From positions 24,078-88,077 of the forward strand of contig CABZHM010000002.1 of the NCBI GenBank assembly GCA_902525625.1: a DNA stretch of 64,000 nucleotides. Direction: 5' to 3'. Below, in pieces: positions 37,180 to 46,835 of the stretch. The position numbers and the translations under genes are program-made. The stretch is from an uncultured Pelagibacteraceae bacterium (GTDB lineage: Bacteria > Pseudomonadota > Alphaproteobacteria > Pelagibacterales > Pelagibacteraceae). The first letter of the stretch is position 1, and each line of letters opens with the position of its first letter. The notes under the pieces were generated by a model. That model worked only from the letters and a program-made list of their open reading frames with translations, did not search any database and was not told the DNA's origin.

Positions 37180-37229
37180 ATGCTATTTAATTACGACGAA
37201 AACTATCACTTAAGTTTAAATTATACAAT

Positions 37230-37685
37230 ATGGTGACATTAGATGAATTCAAAAAAAAACACTCAGATAAGTGTAGATTAATAGGATTAGACCTTGGTTC
37301 TAAAAGAATCGGCGTTTCAATATGTGATGAGAAGCAATTAATTGCAACACCATTTAGAACTATTGTCAAAACTTCATCTGAAAAACTAATAATAGAATTA
37401 AAGGAAATTATTAAGGAAAATAATATAGGAGGTATCATAATTGGAAATCCTCTTAATATGGATGGTTCATCGGGCAGATCAACTCAGTCAATTAAAGACG
37501 TGTCTAAGAACATAGAAAAGAGTATTAATATACCTGTTTGTTTATGGGATGAAAGGTTATCAACAGTTGGGGCTTTTAATTTGTCAAGCCAATTGGACGT
37601 GAATGTTACAAAAAGGGAAAAAAAAATTGATGAGAATGCAGCCGCATTTATATTACAGGGTGCAATTGATTTTTTAAATAATTAA
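37230..37685 (+). CDS. ruvX: Putative Holliday junction resolvase / pre-16S rRNA nuclease RuvX (YqgF)
   Basis: RNase H-fold nuclease; in E. coli YqgF takes part in 16S rRNA 5'-end maturation. The 151-residue protein has RLIGLDLGSKRIGVSI (about 16-31) with the first catalytic aspartate, GIIIGNPLNMDGS, the LWDERLSTVGA segment and the KIDENAAAFILQGAIDF C-terminus containing the last acidic residue. A short lysine-rich leader precedes the fold. Followed by pyrB after a gap of about 40 bases. Confidence 0.93.
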   Translation: MVTLDEFKKKHSDKCRLIGLDLGSKRIGVSICDEKQLIATPFRTIVKTSSEKLIIELKEIIKENNIGGIIIGNPLNMDGSSGRSTQSIKDVSKNIEKSINIPVCLWDERLSTVGAFNLSSQLDVNVTKREKKIDENAAAFILQGAIDFLNN

Positions 37686-37727
37686 TACTTGCTATTGTAA
37701 AGAATTATAGTTATAGAGTTGGCTTTA

Positions 37728-38669
37728 ATGGCAATACCAACTAATAAAGCTATTAAAATTTCCCAAAAACATTTGTTAGGAATCCAAGACTTATCAATAA
37801 ATGATGTAAATTTAATACTTGATGAAGCTAAAGACTTTATAAAGGTTAATCAAAGTAAAAATAAAAAAATAGATGTGCTAAAAGGTAAAACTCAAATAAA
37901 TTTATTTTTTGAGCCATCCACAAGAACACAAAGTTCTTTTGAACTTGCAGGAAAAAGACTTGGAGCTGATGTCATGTCTATGAACATTAGCAATTCAGCC
38001 ATAAAAAAAGGTGAAACGTTAATTGATACTGCAATGACATTAAACGCAATGCATCCAGATATTATTGTCATTAGACATCAAGATTCTGGTGCATGTAATT
38101 TACTTTCACAAAAAGTTAATTGTGCGGTTTTAAATGCAGGTGATGGTAGGCGTGAGCATCCAACACAAGCTTTACTTGATGCTTTAACAATCATTAACCG
38201 AAAGAAAAAAATAGAGGGTTTAAAAATAGCAATTTGCGGAGATATATTACATTCTAGAGTGGCTAGATCAAATATCTATTTACTAAATATGCTTGGAGCC
38301 GAGGTAAATATTATTGCACCAACTAATTTAATGCCTAAAGAAATAGATAGATTTGGCGTGAACCCTTTTACTGATATGAAAAAAGGATTAAAAGATTGTG
38401 ACATCGTTATGATGTTAAGATTACAAAATGAAAGAATGAGTAGTTCATATCTTTCATCAAACAGAGAATATTATGAATATTTTGGACTAACACCTGATAA
38501 ATTAGAATATGCAAAATCAGATGCTTTAATAATGCATCCAGGTCCAATGAATAGAGGTATCGAAATAGATACAATTCTTGCAGATGATATTAATAAAAGT
38601 GTAATTAAAGAACAAGTTGAACTTGGCGTTGCGGTAAGAATGGCTTGCTTAAAAATATTTTGTACATAA
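37728..38669 (+). CDS. pyrB: Aspartate carbamoyltransferase catalytic subunit
   Basis: Joins carbamoyl phosphate and aspartate in pyrimidine synthesis. The carbamoyl-phosphate motif [19 protein letters not shown] (about 58-76), [12 protein letters not shown] and the C-terminal [11 protein letters not shown] are intact. I chose the ATG at 37728 (313 residues) over a TTG three codons upstream. Stop and next start overlap (TAATG) with the pyrC-like gene, whose product in other bacteria forms a complex with this type of PyrB. No regulatory pyrI is present. Confidence 0.96.
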   Translation: MAIPTNKAIKISQKHLLGIQDLSINDVNLILDEAKDFIKVNQSKNKKIDVLKGKTQINLFFEPSTRTQSSFELAGKRLGADVMSMNISNSAIKKGETLIDTAMTLNAMHPDIIVIRHQDSGACNLLSQKVNCAVLNAGDGRREHPTQALLDALTIINRKKKIEGLKIAICGDILHSRVARSNIYLLNMLGAEVNIIAPTNLMPKEIDRFGVNPFTDMKKGLKDCDIVMMLRLQNERMSSSYLSSNREYYEYFGLTPDKLEYAKSDALIMHPGPMNRGIEIDTILADDINKSVIKEQVELGVAVRMACLKIFCT

Positions 38670-39955
38670 TGAAAAAACAATATTTTATAAATGCAAATAT
38701 AGTTGACCCTCATAATTCTATTAATGAAGTTGGTGGTTTAATTATTGGAGAAGATGGTAAAATTGAGGCTGTAGGAAAAAAAGTAAATACAAATAATCTT
38801 CCAACTCGCGAAAAGCCAGTGGATTTAAAAGGAAAACACCTTTTTCCAGGATTAGTTGATATGAGGGTTTTTGTTGGTGAACCTGGTTTTGAGTACAAAG
38901 AAAACTTTAGAACACTTAGTGATGCAGCCCTTTCAGGTGGAGTAACCTCAGTAGTCACCATGCCTAATACTAATCCAATTATTGATAACGTATCAATAGT
39001 TGATTTTTTAAAAAGGAGAGGAAGAGATAAATCTAAAATTAATATTTTTCCATGTGCATCACTGACAAAAAACATTGAGGGTTCTAACATGACTGAATTC
39101 GGTCTCTTACAAAAAAAAGGGATTATTGCATTTACAGATGGAATTAGGACAATCCAAAATCCAAGATTAATGTCGAGAATTATGAATTCTGCAAAAGACC
39201 TTGGCTGTTTAATTATGCAACATGCTGAGGATTATGAACTTGCTAAAAATGGAATGATAAATTCGGGTATAATTGCAACAAAATTAGGTTTGTCAGGTAT
39301 ACCAGAAATAGCTGAGAGAGTTTTAATAGAAAGAGATTTAACTTTGTTGGAAAAAGTTAAATGTAGATATCATATTTCACAACTTTCATCAGAAAAATCA
39401 GTTGAAGTGCTTAAGCATAGAAAAGAAATTGTTAAATTTTCTTCCGGTGTATCAATCAATAATCTTTCATTGAATGAGAATGATATTGGTGACTTTAGAA
39501 CTTTTTTAAAACTCTCACCACCTTTAAGAAGAGAGGAAGACAGATTAGCTCTAATTCAAGGATTAAAAAGCGAATTGATAGATGTAATCGTATCTGATCA
39601 CAAACCTGAGGATGAAGAGTCAAAAAGACTTACTTTTGCGCAAGCAGCAACTGGTGCGTCAGGAATTGAGACTCTGTTATCGTTAAGTTTAGAATTATAT
39701 CATAATGGGTCACTTAAATTAGAAACTATAATTAAAGCTATGACTTCAAACCCAGCAAAAATTCTTAAAATTGATAAAGGTAAACTGTCAATTGGTAATG
39801 ATGCCGACTTTTGTATTGTCAACTTAGATAAACCCTGGATTGTAAAAAAAGAAAAACTAATATCGAAATCAAAGAATACATCAATAGAAGGTAAAAAGCT
39901 TCAAGGTAAAGTTACAAATACATTTGTAAAAGGAAAAGAATTATTTAAGTTATAA
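38669..39955 (+). CDS. pyrX: Dihydroorotase-like protein, probably non-catalytic (PyrX type)
   Basis: Amidohydrolase-fold partner of aspartate carbamoyltransferase. The 428-residue protein aligns with class I dihydroorotases from PGLVDM onward, but the zinc-binding HxH that should follow reads DMRVFVGEPG, both histidines lost. The later DH motif reads VSDHKPEDEESK rather than DHAPH. So it is predicted to be a structural subunit, with true PyrC activity encoded elsewhere, as known for pyrC' of Pseudomonas. An ORF start at 38645 is rejected because the ATG at 38669 overlaps the pyrB stop. Confidence 0.88.
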   Translation: MKKQYFINANIVDPHNSINEVGGLIIGEDGKIEAVGKKVNTNNLPTREKPVDLKGKHLFPGLVDMRVFVGEPGFEYKENFRTLSDAALSGGVTSVVTMPNTNPIIDNVSIVDFLKRRGRDKSKINIFPCASLTKNIEGSNMTEFGLLQKKGIIAFTDGIRTIQNPRLMSRIMNSAKDLGCLIMQHAEDYELAKNGMINSGIIATKLGLSGIPEIAERVLIERDLTLLEKVKCRYHISQLSSEKSVEVLKHRKEIVKFSSGVSINNLSLNENDIGDFRTFLKLSPPLRREEDRLALIQGLKSELIDVIVSDHKPEDEESKRLTFAQAATGASGIETLLSLSLELYHNGSLKLETIIKAMTSNPAKILKIDKGKLSIGNDADFCIVNLDKPWIVKKEKLISKSKNTSIEGKKLQGKVTNTFVKGKELFKL

Positions 39956-39956
39956 T

Positions 39957-40535
39957 ATGGAAATTTTAATTATTGGTGTTATTTCATACCTAATAGGATC
40001 TATTCCATTTGGTTTAATATTAACAAAAATCTTTTTAAAAAAAGATATTAGAGAAATAGGATCTGGAAATATAGGTGCAACAAATGCTCTTAGAACAGGA
40101 AATAAGATTATTGGTTATACAACTTTAATTTTAGACATTCTTAAAGCCATCTTTCCAGTTATTTATGTTAAAATTTATTTTCCAGAATTAGTTTATATAT
40201 CTTCACTTTGTGTTTTCTTGGGTCATGTTTTTCCTTTCTGGTTAAAATTCAAGGGTGGTAAGGGTGTTGCAACTTATTTAGGAATTTTATTCGCATTAAA
40301 TATTTATTTGAGTTTAATCTTTATAATTTTTTGGCTTATTACATTTAGTCTTTCTAAATATTCATCATTAGCTTCATTAGTTGCATCAATTTCTATTCCG
40401 ATATATTTGTTATTTTCATCACAATTTAATCAAGTGATTTTTTTTACTATTATGTTTATTTTGATATTTTTTACTCACAGAGAAAATATTAAAAGATTGA
40501 AAAATAAAGAAGAAACAAAGACAAAAATTTATTAA
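39957..40535 (+). CDS. plsY: Glycerol-3-phosphate acyltransferase PlsY
   Basis: Membrane acyltransferase that uses acyl-phosphate from PlsX to make lysophosphatidate, the first step of phospholipid synthesis. The 192-residue, roughly five-helix protein has all three conserved loops: GSIPFGLIL, REIGSGNIGATNALR and GHVFPFWLKFKGGKGVATYLG. Starts one base after the dihydroorotase-like gene; topA follows after 36 bases. Placement near topA is common in alphaproteobacteria, usually with dprA between, which is missing here. Confidence 0.96.
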   Translation: MEILIIGVISYLIGSIPFGLILTKIFLKKDIREIGSGNIGATNALRTGNKIIGYTTLILDILKAIFPVIYVKIYFPELVYISSLCVFLGHVFPFWLKFKGGKGVATYLGILFALNIYLSLIFIIFWLITFSLSKYSSLASLVASISIPIYLLFSSQFNQVIFFTIMFILIFFTHRENIKRLKNKEETKTKIY

Positions 40536-40571
40536 TTTGACTATCTAACTCATTTGAGTAGTTTGTAGTTA

Positions 40572-43148
40572 ATGAACTTGGTGATTGTAGAAAGTCCCGC
40601 TAAAGCAAAAACAATAAATAAATATTTAGGTGATGATTACAAAGTTTTAGCAAGTTACGGGCATATAAGAGATTTACCCTCAAAAAATGGTTCTGTTGAT
40701 CCTGATCATGACTTTAAAATGGAGTGGGAAGTAGACAGTTTTTCAAAAAAATATCTTAAAGAAATTACTGATGCAGCAAAAGACTCCTCTAAAATTATCC
40801 TTGCTACTGACCCTGATCGTGAAGGTGAAGCAATAGCATGGCATGTAAAAGAGTATTTAAATGAAAAAAAACTTTTAAAAGATAAGGAAATTGAAAGAGT
40901 TGTTTTTAACGAAATTACAAAAAAAGCTGTATTACATGGTATTGATAATCCAAGACAAATTGAACCTTTGTTAGTAGATGCTTATATGGCTAGACGAGCT
41001 TTGGACTACTTAGTTGGTTTTAACATTTCACCTATTCTTTGGACTAAATTACCAGGCTCAAAGTCTGCTGGGAGAGTTCAGTCTGTAGCATTAAAGTTAA
41101 TAACTGAGAGAGAGCATGAAATTGAGTCATTCACACCAGAGGAATTTTGGACTTTAAGTGTTAAATTTAAAGATAAAAACAATGAAATTATAACTGCTAG
41201 TATAAGTCAACTTGAAAACAACAAAATAGAAAAATTTTCTTTTAGAAATAAAGAAGAAATAAATAAAGCTATATCAATTATTAATAAAAAAAAATTTAGT
41301 ATTACTGATATTTCAAGTAAAATTATAAATCGAAATCCCTCAGGGCCTTTCACAACGTCTACACTGCAACAAACAGCCTCAAGTAGACTGGGTTTTGGAG
41401 CATCAAGAACAATGCAAATTGCGCAAAAACTTTACCAAGGGATAGAAATAGATGGAGAAACTATAGGTTTGATTACATATATGAGAACTGATGGAACAAA
41501 TTTGTCAAAAGATGCGGTCTCAGCTTTTAGAGACTATATAAAAAAAGAAATTGGTAATGAATATTTGCCTGAGAGCTCTCTAAACTATTCAGGAAAAAAA
41601 GCTAAAAATGCACAAGAGGCTCATGAAGCAATTAGGCCTACAGATATAATTAGAACTCCACAAAGTGTTAAAAAATATTTAAGCACTGATCAAAATAAAT
41701 TATATGACTTAATTTGGAGTCGAGCTTTGTCCTCCCAAATGTCATCTGCAAAATTTGACAGAAATACAATTACTGTAACTTCTGATAATAATGACACAGT
41801 TTGTAAGACTAGTGGCTCTGTTCTCAAATTTGATGGTTTTTTAAAAATCTATAACAACCAAAATAAAGATGACGACGAAAGTATATTACCAGCTATGACA
41901 AAGGGTTTGGTAAATATTGAGTCTTTAATAGATGAACAACGTTTTACACAAGCCCCACCTAGATACTCTGAAGCAAGTTTAGTAAAAAAACTCGAAGAGC
42001 TTGGAATTGGTAGACCATCAACGTATGCAAGCATTATCTCTACCATAGCTAACAGAGGATACGCAGAAATACTAAATAAAAGGTTTTTTCCTACAGATAG
42101 AGGAAAATTAATTTCTGCTTTCTTAGAAAAATTGTTCTCAAGATATGTAGACTATAATTTTACTGCAGGATTAGAAGATCAATTAGATGAGATTACCTCA
42201 GGTAAAGAAAGTTGGATTAAAGTTTTAGAATTATTTTGGAAAGACTTTAATAACAATGTTTCTGAGGTAAAGGAAAAAAGAACCAGAGAGGTTTTAGATT
42301 TACTTAATGATAGTTTGGGTGAGCTCATTTTTGATAAGGATAATGAGGGAAATATAGTCAGAAAATGCCAATTATGTGGCAATGGCACACTCAGTTTAAA
42401 AAATAGTTTTAGAGGAGGAGCTTTTATAGGATGTTCAAATTATCCTGATTGTAAATTTACAAGGCCGTTATCCAAAGCAAAAGCTGCAGCTCAAGCTCAA
42501 CTAGCAGAACCAAAATTTATTGGAAAGCATGAAAATGGTAATGATATTTATCTAAAAAATGGAAGATTTGGACCTTATCTTCAATATGAAAAAATTTTAA
42601 ATGAACAAGAACTAGAGGAAAGCACAAAAAAAAAGAAAAAGAAAAAGAAATCTAAAACTGAAGTTAACGAACTCTTAAAAAATGTATCAATTCCTAAGGG
42701 TTTAGATTTAAAAGATATTGATTTAGAAAAAGCTCAATTCCTATGCTCTCTACCAAAATCTTTAGGTCTCAATCCAGAAAATCAAAAAGAAATAACATTA
42801 AACACTGGAAGATTCGGTCCCTATCTAAAATGTGAAAATAAATCAGCGAGAATTGAAAATATCGAAGAAATTTTTTCTATTGGCCTAAACAGGGCAATAA
42901 CTTTAATTGCTGAGGCTAAACCAGGCCGAATGTCTTCATCTATTATAAAAGACCTGGGCCCACATCCTGAGGACGGCAAACCAGTTAGAATTATGAAAGG
43001 TCAATATGGTCCCTACATTAAATACAAATCTCTTAATGCCACAATACCAGAGGAAAAGGATCCAAATGAGTTAACTATGGAAGAGTCATTAATTTTAATT
43101 GAGAAAAGAAAAGAATACGATAAAGATAAAAAAAAGAAAAAAAAATAG
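40572..43148 (+). CDS. topA: DNA topoisomerase I
   Basis: Type IA enzyme that relaxes negative supercoils. The Toprim domain starts at once (LVIVESPAKAKTINKYLG) with ATDPDREGEAIAWH; the nucleophile is Tyr303 in LITYMRTDG. One tetracysteine zinc knuckle (CQLCGNGTL through CSNYPDC, about 598-635) is followed by three C-terminal repeats with the core NGRFGPYLQYE, TGRFGPYLKCE and KGQYGPYIKYK, and by lysine-rich linkers and tail. Length 858 residues is normal for alphaproteobacteria. Confidence 0.97.
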   Translation: MNLVIVESPAKAKTINKYLGDDYKVLASYGHIRDLPSKNGSVDPDHDFKMEWEVDSFSKKYLKEITDAAKDSSKIILATDPDREGEAIAWHVKEYLNEKKLLKDKEIERVVFNEITKKAVLHGIDNPRQIEPLLVDAYMARRALDYLVGFNISPILWTKLPGSKSAGRVQSVALKLITEREHEIESFTPEEFWTLSVKFKDKNNEIITASISQLENNKIEKFSFRNKEEINKAISIINKKKFSITDISSKIINRNPSGPFTTSTLQQTASSRLGFGASRTMQIAQKLYQGIEIDGETIGLITYMRTDGTNLSKDAVSAFRDYIKKEIGNEYLPESSLNYSGKKAKNAQEAHEAIRPTDIIRTPQSVKKYLSTDQNKLYDLIWSRALSSQMSSAKFDRNTITVTSDNNDTVCKTSGSVLKFDGFLKIYNNQNKDDDESILPAMTKGLVNIESLIDEQRFTQAPPRYSEASLVKKLEELGIGRPSTYASIISTIANRGYAEILNKRFFPTDRGKLISAFLEKLFSRYVDYNFTAGLEDQLDEITSGKESWIKVLELFWKDFNNNVSEVKEKRTREVLDLLNDSLGELIFDKDNEGNIVRKCQLCGNGTLSLKNSFRGGAFIGCSNYPDCKFTRPLSKAKAAAQAQLAEPKFIGKHENGNDIYLKNGRFGPYLQYEKILNEQELEESTKKKKKKKKSKTEVNELLKNVSIPKGLDLKDIDLEKAQFLCSLPKSLGLNPENQKEITLNTGRFGPYLKCENKSARIENIEEIFSIGLNRAITLIAEAKPGRMSSSIIKDLGPHPEDGKPVRIMKGQYGPYIKYKSLNATIPEEKDPNELTMEESLILIEKRKEYDKDKKKKKK

Positions 43149-43156
43149 GAAAAAAT

Positions 43157-43417
43157 ATGAAAAAAAAATTATTATTTAAATCCCTTCTTATTTTATTGAT
43201 TTCAACTTCTTTATTTGCAAATGAGAATAATTGTAATCAATTTGATAAACTAAGTGCAAAATATATTGAGTGTACCGCAAAAAAACTTAAAACAAGTACA
43301 GGTGAAAAATTAAGTGCAGGTAAAAAAAAGCTTGATAAATCTTCATTAAAAGATACTTGGACGAAATTTAAAAACAGTAAAAACGGTAAAGAATTTATCG
43401 AAAAATTAAAAAAATGA
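43157..43417 (+). CDS. Small secreted lysine-rich protein of unknown function
   Basis: I do not recognise a family. The 86-residue product starts with a clear signal peptide (KKKLLFKSLLILLISTSLFA, about 1-21). The mature part of about 65 residues has two cysteines (Cys26, Cys39) that could form one disulfide, a high lysine content and two copies of a KLSA motif. It begins 8 bases after topA and ends 4 bases inside the ridA-like gene, so it is very probably translated. Probably periplasmic. Tight packing in a streamlined genome argues that it is not a spurious ORF. Confidence 0.7.
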   Translation: MKKKLLFKSLLILLISTSLFANENNCNQFDKLSAKYIECTAKKLKTSTGEKLSAGKKKLDKSSLKDTWTKFKNSKNGKEFIEKLKK

Positions 43418-43875
43418 TAATTAATGATCGAATTAAAAAATTAGATATTATATTACCTCAGGCGAAGCCACCGGTTGGATCCTATGTTGCTACTAAAATT
43501 ACAGGTAACTTGTTATTCATATCAGGTCAAATATCGATCGATGAAAATGGTAAATTAATCAAGGGTAAAATAGGAAAAGATCTCTCAGTGGATGATGGTT
43601 ATAACGCTGCAAAAAGATGTGGTTTGAGCATTGTTGCGCAAGCAAAAGAGGCTTGCAATGGAGATTTATCCAAAATCAAATCATGTATCAAACTTACTGG
43701 ATTTGTTAATTCAACAGATGATTTTACAGATCAACCTAAAGTAATTAATGGAGCTTCAGATTTAATTGCATCAATATTTGACAAAGCTGGAATGCATACA
43801 AGAGCAGCTATTAGTGCAAATAGTTTGCCATTAGGTGTTTCAGTTGAGGTAGATGCAATATTTGAATTAAATTAA
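43414..43875 (+). CDS. RidA/YjgF family protein
   Basis: Members of this family deaminate reactive enamine or imine intermediates or act in related catabolic steps. The 153-residue protein belongs to the longer COG0251 branch with a start near IKKLDIILPQAKPPVGSYV, and keeps the pocket residues in GMHTRAAISANSLPLGVSVEVDAIFEL (arginine and the terminal glutamate). Which substrate it treats is not known. Overlaps the small secreted protein gene by 4 bases and ends one base from ugd on the other strand. Confidence 0.87.
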   Translation: MIINDRIKKLDIILPQAKPPVGSYVATKITGNLLFISGQISIDENGKLIKGKIGKDLSVDDGYNAAKRCGLSIVAQAKEACNGDLSKIKSCIKLTGFVNSTDDFTDQPKVINGASDLIASIFDKAGMHTRAAISANSLPLGVSVEVDAIFELN

Positions 43876-43876
43876 A

Positions 43877-45175
43877 TTACCTTCCGATACTGGTGTAATC
43901 TATTTTTAAATCTCTCATTTTATCGCGAGAATAAATATTTCTCATATCAAAAACTTTAAAATTCTTTTTTTTTACAAGTTTTTTAAAGTCAAGTAACTTA
44001 AAAGCATTCCACTCAGTGTGAATAATTATAAGATCACTTTTGATACAAGCTGAAGAAATACTACTGTAGAATTTAACATTTTTTAATTTATCAAATTCCA
44101 TTTTTCTACCTGAGGGATCATAATATCTAATTTTGCTACCTTTCTTATTTAAATAATTAATCATTGGAATACTGGATGCTTCCCTCATATCATCAGTATT
44201 AGGTTTAAAAGTTACACCTAAAAAGGTAATATTTTTATTCTTAAGTCTATTGTTTAAAATTTTATCAATTCTTTTTGTAAGAGTTATTTTTCTTTGATTG
44301 TTTGATTTAATAACACTTTTTATTATTGAAAGATCAGTTTTATATTTGTCTGCAACATCAATTAAAGCTCTTGTGTCTTTTGGAAAGCATGATCCTCCAT
44401 AGGCAGGACCTGCCCTTAAAAATCTATCACCAATTCTTTGATCCAAACCCATACCAATAGAAATATCTTGAATGTTTACACCAATTTTTTCACATAAATT
44501 TGCTAATTCGTTTATGTATGAAATTTTTGTAGCTAAAAAAGCATTGGATGCATATTTTATCATTTCAGCACCTCTCCTTGAGGTTTTAAAATATCTGCTA
44601 GATTTTTTAATTATAGGTAAATACAAAGATTTTAAAATTTTATTAGCTTTGTTACTATCAGTCCCAATAACAACTCTATCAGGATAAATAAAATCTCTTA
44701 TAGCTTCTCCCTCTCTTAAAAATTCAGGATTTGAAACTACATCTATTAGTTTTTTTTTCTTTAAATTTCTTAAAATTTGTTCAATTTTATCTCCCGTTGT
44801 CACAGGAACTGTGGATTTTGTTATGATGATTTTATATTTAGAAATATTTTTCTTTAATTGTTTTGTAACTGTAAATACATGTTTTAAATCTGCTGAATTA
44901 CTTTTTTTTTTGGTAGGCGTTCCCACACAAATAAATACAATATCAGATTTTTTCACTGCTTCATTTAAATCTGAGGTAAAAAATAACCTTTTAGCTTTAC
45001 GGTTTCTTTTTAATATTTCTTCTAATCCTGGTTCATAAATGGGCACTATACCATTATTTAGTGAATCAATTTTTTTTTTATCTTTATCAACGCAATAAAC
45101 AATATTTCCTACATCAGAAAAACAAACGCCACTAACAAGTCCAACATAGCCAGTTCCTATCATACATAATTTCAT
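43877..45175 (-). CDS. ugd: UDP-glucose 6-dehydrogenase
   Basis: NAD-dependent four-electron oxidation of UDP-glucose to UDP-glucuronate, a precursor for surface polysaccharides or glycolipids. The 432-residue protein has the Rossmann motif MIGTGYVGLVSG (5-16), the VSNPEFLREGEAI segment (147-159) and the catalytic Cys263 in GGSCFPKDTRAL. Overlaps galU by 4 bases, so substrate supply and use are coupled. Confidence 0.95.
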   Translation of the reverse strand: MKLCMIGTGYVGLVSGVCFSDVGNIVYCVDKDKKKIDSLNNGIVPIYEPGLEEILKRNRKAKRLFFTSDLNEAVKKSDIVFICVGTPTKKKSNSADLKHVFTVTKQLKKNISKYKIIITKSTVPVTTGDKIEQILRNLKKKKLIDVVSNPEFLREGEAIRDFIYPDRVVIGTDSNKANKILKSLYLPIIKKSSRYFKTSRRGAEMIKYASNAFLATKISYINELANLCEKIGVNIQDISIGMGLDQRIGDRFLRAGPAYGGSCFPKDTRALIDVADKYKTDLSIIKSVIKSNNQRKITLTKRIDKILNNRLKNKNITFLGVTFKPNTDDMREASSIPMINYLNKKGSKIRYYDPSGRKMEFDKLKNVKFYSSISSACIKSDLIIIHTEWNAFKLLDFKKLVKKKNFKVFDMRNIYSRDKMRDLKIDYTSIGR

Positions 45176-45987
45176 AATTTTGAAATCTCAATTGCGGATT
45201 TAATGTATCCATTCATACTTCCACAATCCAAGTATTTACCGGAAAAGTTGTGTGCTATAAACTTTTGATTCTCTTTAATTAGAGTTTGAATTGAATCAGT
45301 AATATGTATTTCACCATTTTTACCCGGTTTTTGTGATAATAATTTTGCAAATATTTTCTTTGGTAAAATATATCTTCCGATTACAGCTTTATTGGACGGC
45401 GCCTCTTTTATCGAAGGCTTTTCAATTACATCTTCAATTAAAAAATTATTTTTATCAATTTTTTTTTTCAATTTATAGATACCCCACCTAGATACTGTTT
45501 TTTTACTAACATTCATACTTGCCATAACTGATGATTTATATTTTTTATGGATTTGGATCATAGATTTAGAACAGTTTTTTTTTACAATAAGATCATCAGG
45601 TAGTAACATTAAAAAAAATTTATCTTTAATAATATTTTTAGTTCTTAAAACTGCATCACCTGTTCCTAAAGGCTTGTTTTGATAAACAAATTTTATAATT
45701 TTTTTATATTTTAGAATTTTTTTATATTCTTTTAATGTTCTTGGATCTTTCTTTTTTTTTATTATTTTTTTATAAAAATTATCATTATAAAAATATTTCT
45801 TAATCATCATCTTTTTTTTTGAAATTATAAAAACAACTTCTTTAATTCCAGCCTCAATACACTCATCTAAAATATATTCAATCCCAGGTTTACCATTTAT
45901 AGGTAAAAGCTCTTTGGCGAAAACACTAGTTAATGGTAGTAATCGAGTCCCTAAACCAGCTAAAGGAATAATTGCTTGTTTAATCAT
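45172..45987 (-). CDS. galU: UTP-glucose-1-phosphate uridylyltransferase
   Basis: Makes UDP-glucose from UTP and glucose 1-phosphate. The nucleotide-binding N-terminus AIIPLAGLGTRLLPLTSVFAKELLPI is slightly altered from the textbook motif but clear; GTGDAVLRTK and LPDDLIVKK follow. At 271 residues it is slightly short for the family. Adjacent ugd consumes its product. It diverges from panC across 35 bases. Confidence 0.94.
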   Translation of the reverse strand: MIKQAIIPLAGLGTRLLPLTSVFAKELLPINGKPGIEYILDECIEAGIKEVVFIISKKKMMIKKYFYNDNFYKKIIKKKKDPRTLKEYKKILKYKKIIKFVYQNKPLGTGDAVLRTKNIIKDKFFLMLLPDDLIVKKNCSKSMIQIHKKYKSSVMASMNVSKKTVSRWGIYKLKKKIDKNNFLIEDVIEKPSIKEAPSNKAVIGRYILPKKIFAKLLSQKPGKNGEIHITDSIQTLIKENQKFIAHNFSGKYLDCGSMNGYIKSAIEISKL

Positions 45988-46022
45988 TTAAATGTTTTAC
46001 TTATAAAAATTATTTTATACAA

Positions 46023-46835
46023 ATGAAAATTTTAATTAAGAATAAAGATATAAATAAGGCACTCAAAGAAGTTTCAAATTTAGGCTTTGTTCCAACAATG
46101 GGGAGTCTTCATAAAGGGCATGAATATTTAATAAAACAATCAAAGAAGAAATGTAATCAAACACTTGTAAGTATCTTTATAAATCCAAAACAATTTAATA
46201 ACAGGAAAGATTATTTATCATACCCAAAGAATTTAAAGAAAGATCTTAATATCCTAAGAAAATTAAAAGTTAATTTTGTTTATATACCAAATAAAAAGGA
46301 TATTTATTCATTCAAAAGACAAGAGTCAATAGTTCTAAAAAAAGAAAACAAAGTACTTTGTGCAAAATTTAGAAAAGGTCATTTTGAGGGTGTAATTGAC
46401 GTAATGGATAGGTTGACGAATATCATTAAACCAAACAAAATATTTATGGGTGAAAAAGACTATCAACAGTTACTCTTCGTTAAAAAGTTTATTGAAAAAA
46501 AATACGAAACAAAAATTGTATCATGTAAAACAATAAGGGATAAAAATAAGCTTGCTTTATCTTCAAGAAATCAATTACTCAGTAAAAGTGATCTGATCAA
46601 AGCAGGTAAAATAGCTAGAGAACTACTCTATTTTAAAATGTTTCTTAGAAATAATAAAAAAACAAAAAATCTATTACAAAAAAAAATAGAATTATTGAAA
46701 AAAAATTTTGACATTAAGATTGATTACTTGGAGATTAGAAAAAAAAATAATCTTAAAACCTCTTTAAATATAAAAAGTTCAAAAATTTTTATTGCTTATT
46801 ATATTGATAAAGTAAGATTAATAGATAATTTCTAA
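46023..46835 (+). CDS. panC: Pantothenate synthetase
   Basis: ATP-dependent condensation of pantoate and beta-alanine. The 270-residue protein has the HIGH-like FVPTMGSLHKGHEYLI (about 22-37), SIFINPKQFN, the MGEKDYQQLLFVKKF motif and a KMSKS-like SSRNQLLS. No panB or panE is adjacent, so the gene may complete a partial pathway or use imported pantoate. Its stop overlaps the mgtE stop region by 4 bases on the opposite strand. Confidence 0.94.
   Translation: MKILIKNKDINKALKEVSNLGFVPTMGSLHKGHEYLIKQSKKKCNQTLVSIFINPKQFNNRKDYLSYPKNLKKDLNILRKLKVNFVYIPNKKDIYSFKRQESIVLKKENKVLCAKFRKGHFEGVIDVMDRLTNIIKPNKIFMGEKDYQQLLFVKKFIEKKYETKIVSCKTIRDKNKLALSSRNQLLSKSDLIKAGKIARELLYFKMFLRNNKKTKNLLQKKIELLKKNFDIKIDYLEIRKKNNLKTSLNIKSSKIFIAYYIDKVRLIDNF

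Noticed and set aside
42621..42660. Lysine-codon tract in topA as a microsatellite or contingency repeat
   Set aside because: Mixed AAA and AAG codons form a charged linker typical of AT-rich genomes; there is no perfect repeat unit and the frame is intact.
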